Origin: ZLKRG44 sp964555705
Lineage (GTDB): Bacteria; Planctomycetota; Phycisphaerae; Phycisphaerales; SM1A02
Direction: 5' to 3'
Assembly (NCBI GenBank): GCA_964555705.1
Contig: CAZKTN010000006.1
Location: 1 to 64,000, forward strand
Length of the DNA: 64,000 bases
In this document: in pieces, positions 57,421 to 64,000 of the stretch
Position numbering within the stretch: the first letter of the stretch is position 1
Layout of the letters: every line of letters starts with the position of its first letter
The notes under the pieces: generated by a model
The model's input: the letters and a program-made list of their open reading frames with translations, nothing else
Told to the model about the DNA's origin: nothing
Database searches by the model: none
Program-made: the position numbers and the translations under genes

Positions 57421-59571
57421 TCAGGCGACGTCGCCGAGTCCGAGCGCAGCACCGTAGAGCGCCAGCGTCTTGCGGCGCAGCAGGGCATCCTCCGGGGCGG
57501 AGACCTTCGGGTCACGATCCACGATGCGCGCCGCAATGTCGCGCGCATGCATGAGCAGGTCCATGTCGCGCTCGAAATCGGCAACGCGAAGCGGCGGCAT
57601 GCCCGACTGCCGTGCGCCGAAGAACTCGCCAGGGCCGCGCAGCCGAAGGTCAAGCTCCGCGATGGCGAACCCATCGGTGGTCGAGGAGATCGCCTCGAGC
57701 CTCCGCACGGCATCCTCGGTGACCGGCTCCCCGATGAGTATGCAGGTGCTCTGCGCGGTGCCGCGACCGACCCGTCCGCGTAGCTGGTGCAGCTGCGCGA
57801 GCCCGAACCTCTCTGCGTGCTCGATGACCATGATGGTGGCTGCGGGCACATCGACGCCCACCTCGATCACCACTGTGGCGACGATCGCGTCGAGCTCATG
57901 TGCGCCGAATGCACGCATCACCGCGTCGCGCTCGTCGGCCTTGAGCCGCCCATGCACTTCGCCAATGCGCAGGCCCGCGAAGGGGCCGGTGCGCAGCCAT
58001 TCGGCGTGAGTGGCCACATCCTTGAGCCCATGCTCACCGTCCTCGACGGCGGGCACCACGATGTAGGCCTGCTCGCCAGACTCGATGCGCCCGCGCATGC
58101 GCCGGTAGGCCAAGGGCGCATCGGCGGGGGAGACGACCTCGGTGGCCACGGCGGTCCGCCCGGGAAGCCTCCCTCGGATCTGGCTCACGTCAAGGTCGCC
58201 AAAGAGCGTCAGCGCAAGCGTGCGCGGGATCGGTGTGGCCGTCATCACCAGCGTGTGCGGAAGCGCACGCACCTTCGACGCGCCCGCAGACTCCGCCTTC
58301 TCGCGCAGCGCTGCCCGCTGCTCCACCCCGAACCTGTGCTGCTCGTCGACAACTGCAACCGCGAGGCTCCGGAACGAGACGTCGGACATCAGGAGCGCAT
58401 GGGTGCCCACCGCGATGTCGAACGCGCCCTCCGAGAGCCCGTGCTGCACCACCGCGCGGTCAGCGGCACTCAGGCTTCCCGACAGGAACGCGATGCGCAC
58501 CCGGCTTCCCTCAAGCATCGCGCTCAGCACCCGGAAGTGCTGCTCCGCAAGGATCTCCGTCGGCGCCACGAGCGCAGCCTGGTGCCCATGCGCCACCGCC
58601 ACCAGCATCGCATACGCCGCGACTGCGGTCTTTCCCGATCCCACATCGCCCTGAAGCAGCCTGTTCATCGGCATGGGGGTGGCGAGGTCCGACGCAATCT
58701 CGGCGCACACCGAGGACTGGTCCGCTGTCAAGGTGAAGGGAAGGCGCGCCCGGATCGCCTGATCGATGGCTGGCGTGACCGGCAGTTCGGTGGCGCGCAT
58801 CGTGTGGCGCACCTGCCAGCGGCGCATCATGGCCGCAAGCTGCAGATGCAGGAGCTCGTCGAAGGCCAGGCGCCGGCGTCCGAGGGTCGCCGCATCCGCG
58901 TCCGTGGGCGCATGCACCATCCGGTACGCGTCGGCCAGAGCCGGCAGCCCAAGCGCCTGCGTGGTCTCGCGACGCACCGGGTCGGCGATCTCATTGAGCA
59001 CCCTCGGCAGGCACTCCGCGACAATCCGCTCGATGCGCCAGCTCGGCACGTCCTCCGATGCGCGGTAGACCGGCCGTAGTCGCGGCGCCGCACCCGGTGA
59101 GGGGCGTGCCGCCTGCTCCGGCTCCCACCGCGGGTTCACCATCTCGAGATAGGGCCCCCGCGACTTCACGCGCCCGTGGGCGACGCCCCGTGTGCCCGGG
59201 TGGATCTTGCGCGCCATCCATGTGGCGTTGAACCACACCAGCCGGACAGTGCTGTCGCCGCACTCGAGCGTTGCCTCGCTCCGGGGACGCCGCGCACCGG
59301 GGATGTGCCTGATCGCCCGGATCTCGCCGCGGAGGCTTCGCACCGTTCGCTCCGCGTCGCCATCGGCGGCAAGCTCGCGTGCCGCTTCATCAAGGCTCTG
59401 CTCGCCCGCCTCCGACTCGTACCTGATGGGCACGTGCTTGAGCGTGTCCGCGACGGTCCTGAGCCCGATGCGCGCAAGCTGGCGTGCGAGGTTGGATCCG
59501 ATGCCGGGCAGTTCGGCCAGCGGCGACCTCAGGTGGATCGTTCCGGCATCAGCATCGGGTGCCGCACTCAC
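57421..59571 (-). CDS. recG: ATP-dependent DNA helicase RecG
   Basis: 716 residues. It reverses stalled forks and remodels branched DNA. An N-terminal wedge/OB region (LAELPGIGSNLARQLARIGL; RGEIRAIRH) precedes the superfamily-2 helicase core with motif I LLQGDVGSGKTAVAAYAM, Ia LVAPTEILAEQH, II VVDEQHRFGVEQR, III VMTATPIPRTLAL, and V-VI IEVGVDVPAATIMVIEHAERFGLAQLHQLRGRVGR. Start GTG 59571 with TATCGT 7 nt upstream. Its GTG is only 18 bp from that of xseA on the other strand. Confidence 0.96.
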   Translation of the reverse strand: MSAAPDADAGTIHLRSPLAELPGIGSNLARQLARIGLRTVADTLKHVPIRYESEAGEQSLDEAARELAADGDAERTVRSLRGEIRAIRHIPGARRPRSEATLECGDSTVRLVWFNATWMARKIHPGTRGVAHGRVKSRGPYLEMVNPRWEPEQAARPSPGAAPRLRPVYRASEDVPSWRIERIVAECLPRVLNEIADPVRRETTQALGLPALADAYRMVHAPTDADAATLGRRRLAFDELLHLQLAAMMRRWQVRHTMRATELPVTPAIDQAIRARLPFTLTADQSSVCAEIASDLATPMPMNRLLQGDVGSGKTAVAAYAMLVAVAHGHQAALVAPTEILAEQHFRVLSAMLEGSRVRIAFLSGSLSAADRAVVQHGLSEGAFDIAVGTHALLMSDVSFRSLAVAVVDEQHRFGVEQRAALREKAESAGASKVRALPHTLVMTATPIPRTLALTLFGDLDVSQIRGRLPGRTAVATEVVSPADAPLAYRRMRGRIESGEQAYIVVPAVEDGEHGLKDVATHAEWLRTGPFAGLRIGEVHGRLKADERDAVMRAFGAHELDAIVATVVIEVGVDVPAATIMVIEHAERFGLAQLHQLRGRVGRGTAQSTCILIGEPVTEDAVRRLEAISSTTDGFAIAELDLRLRGPGEFFGARQSGMPPLRVADFERDMDLLMHARDIAARIVDRDPKVSAPEDALLRRKTLALYGAALGLGDVA

Positions 59572-59577
59572 GCGCCT

Positions 59578-59584
59578 TACGATA
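59578..59584. promoter_or_regulatory. Shared divergent -10 element of recG and xseA
   Basis: TACGATA reads TACGAT on the plus strand (6 nt before the xseA GTG) and TATCGT on the minus strand (7 nt before the recG GTG). Both start codons are exactly at the expected transcription starts. Confidence 0.55.
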
Positions 59585-59589
59585 CGCCC

Positions 59590-61107
59590 GTGGCACGACG
59601 CCCCTTTGATCCAGCGGCAGCGCTCGGGGGACTCTTCGACCAGCCTCGCGAGGCGCCGCGTGCGCCTGCACCTCCCGACGCTCCAGAGGCACACGGCTCG
59701 CGCGACGGTGCCGAGCGCATCTACTCCGTGAGTGAGGTGTCGGTGCGCATCCTTCAGGTGCTCGAGCGCAACCTCGACAGGATCCGCGTCCGCGGAGAGG
59801 TGCTCAACTTCCGGGAGGTCAACCGCAACTGGTACTTCTCGCTCAAGGACAGCGACTCGCGGCTTGATGCGATCATGCTCCGCATGGACCAGCGGGGGGT
59901 GGAGCCTCCCGCGGATGGCACGGAGGTGGTGGTCGAGGGCCGCATCACCCACTTTGCCAAGCAGGGCCGGACGCAGATCCGGTGCGACTCCCTCGCGCCT
60001 GTCGGTGCCGGCGACCTCGACGCGAGGATGCGAGCGCTGCATGCGGAGCTCGCCGCGCGCGGCCTGCTCGACGCCGCGCGAAAGCGGACGCCGCCGCGCA
60101 TCCCGCGCTCCATCATCGTGATCACGAGCCGAGGAAGCGCGGCGGAGGCCGATGTCGGGCACGCGCTCGCGACGCGGGCGCCCGGCGCGAGGGTGACCTA
60201 CGTCGACACTCGGGTGCAGGGCGAGATGGCCGTGCGCCAGCTGTGCGATGCGCTGGCCGCCGCATCGGCCGCGGGCATGCGCGGCGATGCGGATGTGGTG
60301 CTGCTCGTGCGCGGGGGCGGGTCGAAGGAGGACCTCTGGAGCTTCAACGAGCGTGCGGTCGCGGAGGCGATCCTGGAGTGCGCGATCCCCGTGATCGTGG
60401 GCGTGGGCCATGAGATCGACGTGACCATCGCCGACGCCGTCGCCGACCGCCGCTCGCCTACGCCATCGCGCGCCGCGACCGACCACTTCGCGTCCGCAGA
60501 CGAGCTCCGTGACGACCTCTCGCATCTTGCGCTTCGGCTCCGCGAGAGCGCTCGCGCGCGCGTCACGGACCTTCAGCGGTCCCTGCACCTGATGTCGAGG
60601 CATCCCGCGCTCGAGCGTCCAGTGGGTGCGGTCATGCTGCGGCGAGCGGAGCTCGAGCGACGCGCATCGATGCTTGTGCAGTGGGCGCGTGCGCAACTCT
60701 CGCGCCGTGCGGAACGCCTCTCGCGTGCGCACCTGGCGCTCGAGTCGCGGCACCCCCGCACGCAGCTCTCGCGCCTGCGGGTGCAGGTGGCCGCGTGCGA
60801 GCAGGCCATCGGCCGTGCGCATTCCGCGCGGCTCGGCGCTGCAGCAGCTCGCATCGGCGCGCTTGCGTCAAGGCTCGACTCGGTTGGCCCGGCCCGTGTG
60901 CTCGCGCGCGGCTACTCGATCACCGTCGGCCCCGACGGAACGCCCGTCAAGGACGCTTCGGCACTTGCGCCTGGAGATTCGCTCCGCAGCATCTTCGCGC
61001 GGGGGTCCGCCCGCAGTTCGGTGAACGCGGTCGATGCCGCCGAGGGCGACGAGGGTGCGACGGGCGAGCAGGGCGGGTCGGATCCGATCACTAGGATGCC
61101 CCCATGA
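59590..61107 (+). CDS. xseA: Exodeoxyribonuclease VII large subunit
   Basis: 505 residues. An N-terminal extension (about 40 residues) precedes the OB-fold (YSVSEVSVRILQVLER; VRGEVLNFREVNRNWYFSLK), then the catalytic domain (SIIVITSRGSAAEADV; LLVRGGGSKEDLWSFNERAV; VIVGVGHEIDVTIADAVAD), a coiled-coil stalk and the terminal ARVLARGYSITVGPDG. With XseB it digests single-stranded DNA. Start GTG 59590 sits 6 nt after a -10. A Ser/Ala/Gly-rich C-terminal tail exceeds the usual length. Confidence 0.95.
   Translation: MARRPFDPAAALGGLFDQPREAPRAPAPPDAPEAHGSRDGAERIYSVSEVSVRILQVLERNLDRIRVRGEVLNFREVNRNWYFSLKDSDSRLDAIMLRMDQRGVEPPADGTEVVVEGRITHFAKQGRTQIRCDSLAPVGAGDLDARMRALHAELAARGLLDAARKRTPPRIPRSIIVITSRGSAAEADVGHALATRAPGARVTYVDTRVQGEMAVRQLCDALAAASAAGMRGDADVVLLVRGGGSKEDLWSFNERAVAEAILECAIPVIVGVGHEIDVTIADAVADRRSPTPSRAATDHFASADELRDDLSHLALRLRESARARVTDLQRSLHLMSRHPALERPVGAVMLRRAELERRASMLVQWARAQLSRRAERLSRAHLALESRHPRTQLSRLRVQVAACEQAIGRAHSARLGAAAARIGALASRLDSVGPARVLARGYSITVGPDGTPVKDASALAPGDSLRSIFARGSARSSVNAVDAAEGDEGATGEQGGSDPITRMPP
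61092..61097 (+). promoter_or_regulatory. -10 element TAGGAT of xseB
   Basis: TAGGAT inside the last codons of xseA is followed by exactly 6 nt and the ATG of xseB, allowing an internal leaderless transcript. Confidence 0.4.
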
Positions 61108-61391
61108 GCCCCGCAAGCCCGCGCAACGCACAAGGGAATGCACGCAATGAGGGGAGCGCGTCCGCTCCTGATGCGGAGTCGATGGGATTCGAGGATGCCG
61201 TGGCCGAGCTCGAGTCCATCATCGAGCGCATCGATGCAGGCGAGGTTGGGCTCGAGGCGAGCCTTGACGCGTACCGCCGCGGCGCCGCGCTGGTGCGCCG
61301 TTGCCGCGCGATCCTCGACTCCGCTCAGCAGGAGATCGAGCGGATCTCCGCCGCCGACCTCGCGGCACGCGGCACCGACGGGAACAGCTGA
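61104..61391 (+). CDS. xseB: Exodeoxyribonuclease VII small subunit
   Basis: 95 residues. After a 28-residue low-complexity head comes the conserved two-helix XseB unit: FEDAVAELESIIERIDAG, LEASLDAYRRGAALVRRCRA and ILDSAQQEIERI. It binds the XseA coiled coil. ATG 61104 overlaps the xseA stop (ATGA). pilD follows 8 bp later, so a prepilin peptidase shares the transcription unit with this nuclease. Confidence 0.94.
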   Translation: MSPASPRNAQGNARNEGSASAPDAESMGFEDAVAELESIIERIDAGEVGLEASLDAYRRGAALVRRCRAILDSAQQEIERISAADLAARGTDGNS

Positions 61392-61399
61392 CTCTTGCG

Positions 61400-62653
61400 A
61401 TGCAAGCGCTTCCGCCGCCCGTGCTGATCGCGCTCCCGTACGCCATCAACGCCCTCTTCATCTTCGCGCTGGGTGCGTGCGTCGGCAGCTTCGTCAACGT
61501 GGTCGCGATCCGGCTTCCCATCGGCATGGGACTCGTGCAGCCGCCAAGCCGATGCCCGGTGTGCGGAAGGCGGCTGCGCTGGCACGAGAACATCCCCGTG
61601 ATCGGATGGTTCCTGGTGCGCGGGCGCTGCCGCTCCTGCGGCACTCGCGTCAGCCCGGCATACGCGGCGGTGGAGCTCCTGATGGGCGGCCTTTTCGCGG
61701 GCCTCTACCTGCTGCTGTTTGCCGTGGATCCCGCCGGACGGTGGGGCGGCGCATGGCCAGCGTGGTTCCAGTCGACCGGGTTCATGGCGTCGGCGCCCGC
61801 ATTCGTGGCGCTGTGCGCGCTCATCGCGGCACTTGTGGCGGCCACACTCAGCGACCTGAGGACGTACTTGATCCCCATCCAGGTGACGGCCTGGCCCACC
61901 GTGATCGGGTGCGCCGCATGGACGCTCCAGACAGTCCTCGGTCCCGCCTCGGCTCCGGCGCAGGCCCTCTGGCGCGATCGATGGCCAGTGCCGCTGCCCG
62001 GCTGGACGATGGCAGGCCTTGCCCTCGGTGCCGCCGCCGGCCTGGTCATCTCGAACATCCTGCTTCGCACGGGCCGGATCCTGCCGAGCTTCCACGACTA
62101 CCACGAGTACCAGAGGGATGACTCTCCGTTTGCCGACTACCCGCACGCGAGGCGGGAGATCTGGCGAGAGATCCGCTTCGTGCTTCCTGCAGCGATTTCA
62201 GGCATCGTGGGTGCGGCCGTCGCACGCGGGCTCTCGCTGTCGGCCGATGGCACCGAGGCGCTTCCGCCGCTCCCCGTCGCGGCGCTCTCGGGATCGGTGC
62301 TCGGGTACCTCGTGGGCGCAGGGCTGGTGTGGGCGGTGCGCGTGCTGGGCACGCTCGCCAAGGGTGTCGAGGCCATGGGCATGGGCGACGTGCACCTGAT
62401 GGGTGCGGCGGGGGCCGTGCTCGGATGGGTCGATCCGACCGTCGCATTCTTCATCGCGCCATTCATCGGCCTTGGATGGATCGCGGTAACGGCGGTCGCC
62501 GGCCGGATGCGGGGGGGCGGTCGCCGTGAGATCCCCTACGGGCCGCACCTGGCCATCGCTGTGCTGCTGGTCGTCTTCCTGCGGCCCACTGTCCTCGATG
62601 CGGGAAAGGTGCTGTTTCCGGTGTGGATGGACGCCCCGCACGCGCCATCCTGA
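61400..62653 (+). CDS. pilD: Prepilin peptidase (leader peptidase/N-methyltransferase)
   Basis: 417 residues, long for the family. The N-terminal zinc-binding part has C52, C55, C77 and C80 (RCPVCGRR...CRSCGT). The catalytic aspartates are D152 (TLSDLRTYLIP) and the one in GMGDVHLMGA. About eight membrane helices are visible. A cytoplasmic insert with FHDYHEYQRDDSPFADYPH (about 235-255) is unusual. It would process type IV pilin-like proteins, including the pseudopilin at 7084-8094. ATG 61400 directly follows xseB. Confidence 0.92.
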   Translation: MQALPPPVLIALPYAINALFIFALGACVGSFVNVVAIRLPIGMGLVQPPSRCPVCGRRLRWHENIPVIGWFLVRGRCRSCGTRVSPAYAAVELLMGGLFAGLYLLLFAVDPAGRWGGAWPAWFQSTGFMASAPAFVALCALIAALVAATLSDLRTYLIPIQVTAWPTVIGCAAWTLQTVLGPASAPAQALWRDRWPVPLPGWTMAGLALGAAAGLVISNILLRTGRILPSFHDYHEYQRDDSPFADYPHARREIWREIRFVLPAAISGIVGAAVARGLSLSADGTEALPPLPVAALSGSVLGYLVGAGLVWAVRVLGTLAKGVEAMGMGDVHLMGAAGAVLGWVDPTVAFFIAPFIGLGWIAVTAVAGRMRGGGRREIPYGPHLAIAVLLVVFLRPTVLDAGKVLFPVWMDAPHAPS

Positions 62654-62779
62654 CGAATCAGGTCCGGCGGCGTGCAGGTGCGCGGCATCCATCTGCGTGC
62701 GTTGCCCTTGACGCGGCCGTCAGGCGATGATGAGATGCCCTGCATCGGACGCCAACTACACGAGAAAGGACTCTCACCC

Positions 62780-63451
62780 ATGCGCCACGCTCGAATCACG
62801 GGATGGACTTCCTGTGCCATTGCACTCATCGCCTCCACACTTGTCGGCTGCGACAGCTCGAAGCAGCAGGCCGACACCCTCATGAAGGAGAACGAGGCGC
62901 TGAAGGCGCAGCTCGACGACCGCAACGCAGCGCTCGAGCGAGCGGACCAGGAGCGGCAGGATGCGATCGCCCGCGCCGCCGACGCGGAGTCGAAGCTGCA
63001 GTCGGCGCAGGCCGCAGGGGCCGAGCCGGCGTCTGCGTCCTCAACATCGCCTGACACGAGTGCGTTTGCCGGCATCGAGGGCGTCACCGCCACGGCCAAG
63101 GGCAACGATGTGCATGTGACCATCGAGGGCGACGTGCTCTTCGACTCCGGTCGCGACGAGCTCAAGACGGCAGCCAAGCGCAGCCTCGACAAGATCGCGG
63201 CGATCATCAAGCAGCAGCACCCCAACGCCGAGATCCGCGTTGCGGGATTCACGGACACCGACCCGATCAAGTTCTCGAAGTTCAAGAGCAACTACCACCT
63301 CGGGTTCGACCGAGCCTTCTCGGTGCGCGAGTACCTCGTCTCCAAGGGTCTCGACTCCAAGCGGGTGTCGCTCTCGTCGTACGGCCCCGACGTGCCGCTG
63401 GCCACCAAGGCGAAGTCGCGGCGAGTCGAGGTCATCGTCATCGGCGGCTGA
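62780..63451 (+). CDS. Pal/OmpA-like lipoprotein
   Basis: 223 residues. Lipoprotein signal with lipobox STLVGC, then a coiled coil (about 30-85, LMKENEALKAQLDDRNAALE), a short Ser/Thr-rich linker, and a C-terminal OmpA-like domain (about 110-220) with DVLFDSGRDELKTAAKRSLD, IRVAGFTDTDPI, FDRAFSVREYLVSKGL and RVSLSSYGPD. Such proteins tether the outer membrane to peptidoglycan. ATG 62780 has GAAAGGA 8-9 nt upstream. The NHxxTD-type Asp and Arg contacts are partly changed, but the fold is clear. Confidence 0.87.
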   Translation: MRHARITGWTSCAIALIASTLVGCDSSKQQADTLMKENEALKAQLDDRNAALERADQERQDAIARAADAESKLQSAQAAGAEPASASSTSPDTSAFAGIEGVTATAKGNDVHVTIEGDVLFDSGRDELKTAAKRSLDKIAAIIKQQHPNAEIRVAGFTDTDPIKFSKFKSNYHLGFDRAFSVREYLVSKGLDSKRVSLSSYGPDVPLATKAKSRRVEVIVIGG

Positions 63452-63475
63452 CGGCGCCGTCCGAAGGCTCACCCG

Positions 63476-64000
63476 TCAGAACTTGACGTCGAGCCCCTCG
63501 TCCCTGACCTTCTTCAGCAGCAGCTCCACCTCAGCGAGCGCCGCCTTCAGGCGAAGTGCGCTGTCGGTGAGTGCGTTGTAGAGGTCGGGGTTTGACATCA
63601 GCTGACCGACGGTGCCCTCGCCAGATCCCGCCTGGTCTGCCAGCCGCTGCACCGCCTGGAGCGTGCGCGCCATCTCGTCGAGCGCGGGCTGCGCGCTGGT
63701 GACGAGCGTGCGGGCATCCACCCGGATGCCCTGCGCGGACTCGGACACCGAGTTCATCGCGGCAGTTGCAGCATCGATGAGCGTGCCTGCCTTCCACACA
63801 GCCGAGCGCGCATCGGCGCGGAGCTGCTCGTCGCCGAGCCACTCGCGCGCATCCGCGAACGCGCCCTGTGCGGTGTCGAGCAGCGCATTGAGCCGGCGCA
63901 TCGCGGTGCGCACGCTCTCCTCGGAGCCAGGCGCGCCATCCTCGATGGGCGCGAAGAAGGTGTTGAGGTTGTCGAGGATCCGCGCAAAGCGCCCCTCAAG
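63476..64000 (-). CDS. MlaD/MCE family protein, C-terminal part
   Basis: The gene runs off the right edge; at least 174 residues of its end are visible. A long helical part (TAMRRLNALLDTAQGAFADA; ALDEMARTLQAVQRLADQAG) is followed by GSGEGTVGQLMSNPDLYNAL and LLLKKVRDEGLDVKF, a pattern seen at the end of MCE proteins, where the GxGTxGxLxxDPxLY motif is characteristic. MCE proteins shuttle lipids between membranes with an ABC system that may lie beyond the window. The start is outside. Confidence 0.75.
   Translation of the reverse strand, partial: LEGRFARILDNLNTFFAPIEDGAPGSEESVRTAMRRLNALLDTAQGAFADAREWLGDEQLRADARSAVWKAGTLIDAATAAMNSVSESAQGIRVDARTLVTSAQPALDEMARTLQAVQRLADQAGSGEGTVGQLMSNPDLYNALTDSALRLKAALAEVELLLKKVRDEGLDVKF

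Noticed and set aside
62708..62736. TTGACG with TGAGAT as a promoter for the Pal-like gene
   Set aside because: The -10 matches only 3 of 6 positions; the gene's strong Shine-Dalgarno implies a leader, but this pair is not convincing.
1..64000. CRISPR arrays, insertion sequences, prophage genes or attachment sites
   Set aside because: No spaced identical repeats, transposase, integrase or phage structural motifs were seen; the tRNA-Arg has no flanking duplicated 3' end nearby.

Overview
The window is a gene-dense, GC-rich bacterial chromosome segment, about 57 protein genes plus one tRNA. Inference: it comes from a planctomycete, most likely class Phycisphaerae. Support is the mix of an alternative (Bacteroidetes/planctomycete-type) GlmU-like protein, a DUF1844 protein, a processed pseudopilin of planctomycete type, an FG-GAP protein with a C-terminal dockerin-like pair, and strong GC bias with many GTG starts. 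A run of exactly 100 N (13785-13884) shows this is a scaffolded draft assembly. No insertion sequence, prophage, integrase or CRISPR array was seen; this is core chromosome with a few lineage-specific modules.

Layout. 1-1566 (minus): succinate dehydrogenase sdhA (cut by the edge), sdhC and a DUF1844 protein. 1628-3351: a PpiC-type chaperone and YraN. 3460-9333: isoprenoid precursor enzymes (dxs, polyprenyl synthase, ispG) with an ExbB/TolQ-like protein between them; ispG runs in frame into a pseudopilin. 9428-14920: nucleoside transporter, topA, the assembly gap, miaA. 14947-21865 (plus): pgk, thioredoxin/TPR protein, rpe, accD, and lnt running in frame into a HEAT-repeat lipoprotein. 21972-30675: a cell-shape block (coiled-coil membrane protein, small Lys-rich membrane protein, mreB, mreC, mreD) that continues through a GlmU-like protein, a two-domain D-2-hydroxyacid dehydrogenase and a lone receiver. 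31261-36098: peptide transporter, Nudix hydrolase, a lipoprotein, a degenerate amidohydrolase and UbiE. 36229-40843: a B12-domain relative, tilS, two thiol-redox membrane proteins and gmhA. 40912-45609: (6-4)-type Fe-S photolyase, a TIGR01777 epimerase and a CPD photolyase. 46869-49534: tRNA-Arg(CCG), FG-GAP protein, MazG-like and HIT proteins. 49508-57385 (minus): YhiN-type flavoprotein, an M14 carboxypeptidase with a catalytically dead paralogue, and a DUF3299/FtsX-like permease/ABC ATPase module with a His-Asp repeat. 57421-62653: recG divergent from xseA-xseB-pilD. 62780-64000: Pal/OmpA-like lipoprotein and the end of an MlaD/MCE protein.

The most striking signal is regulatory. At 15 genes a TANNNT hexamer lies exactly 6-7 nt before the start codon, and at six more 8-9 nt before it. 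This places the transcription start on the start codon and indicates widespread leaderless mRNAs. recG and xseA, 18 bp apart and divergent, appear to share one overlapping -10 element. Envelope and secreted proteins instead tend to carry Shine-Dalgarno sequences. Two enzyme-to-exported-protein in-frame joins (IspG-pseudopilin and Lnt-lipoprotein) and several pseudoenzymes (amidohydrolase, M14 paralogue, B12 domain) are the other points worth a second look.
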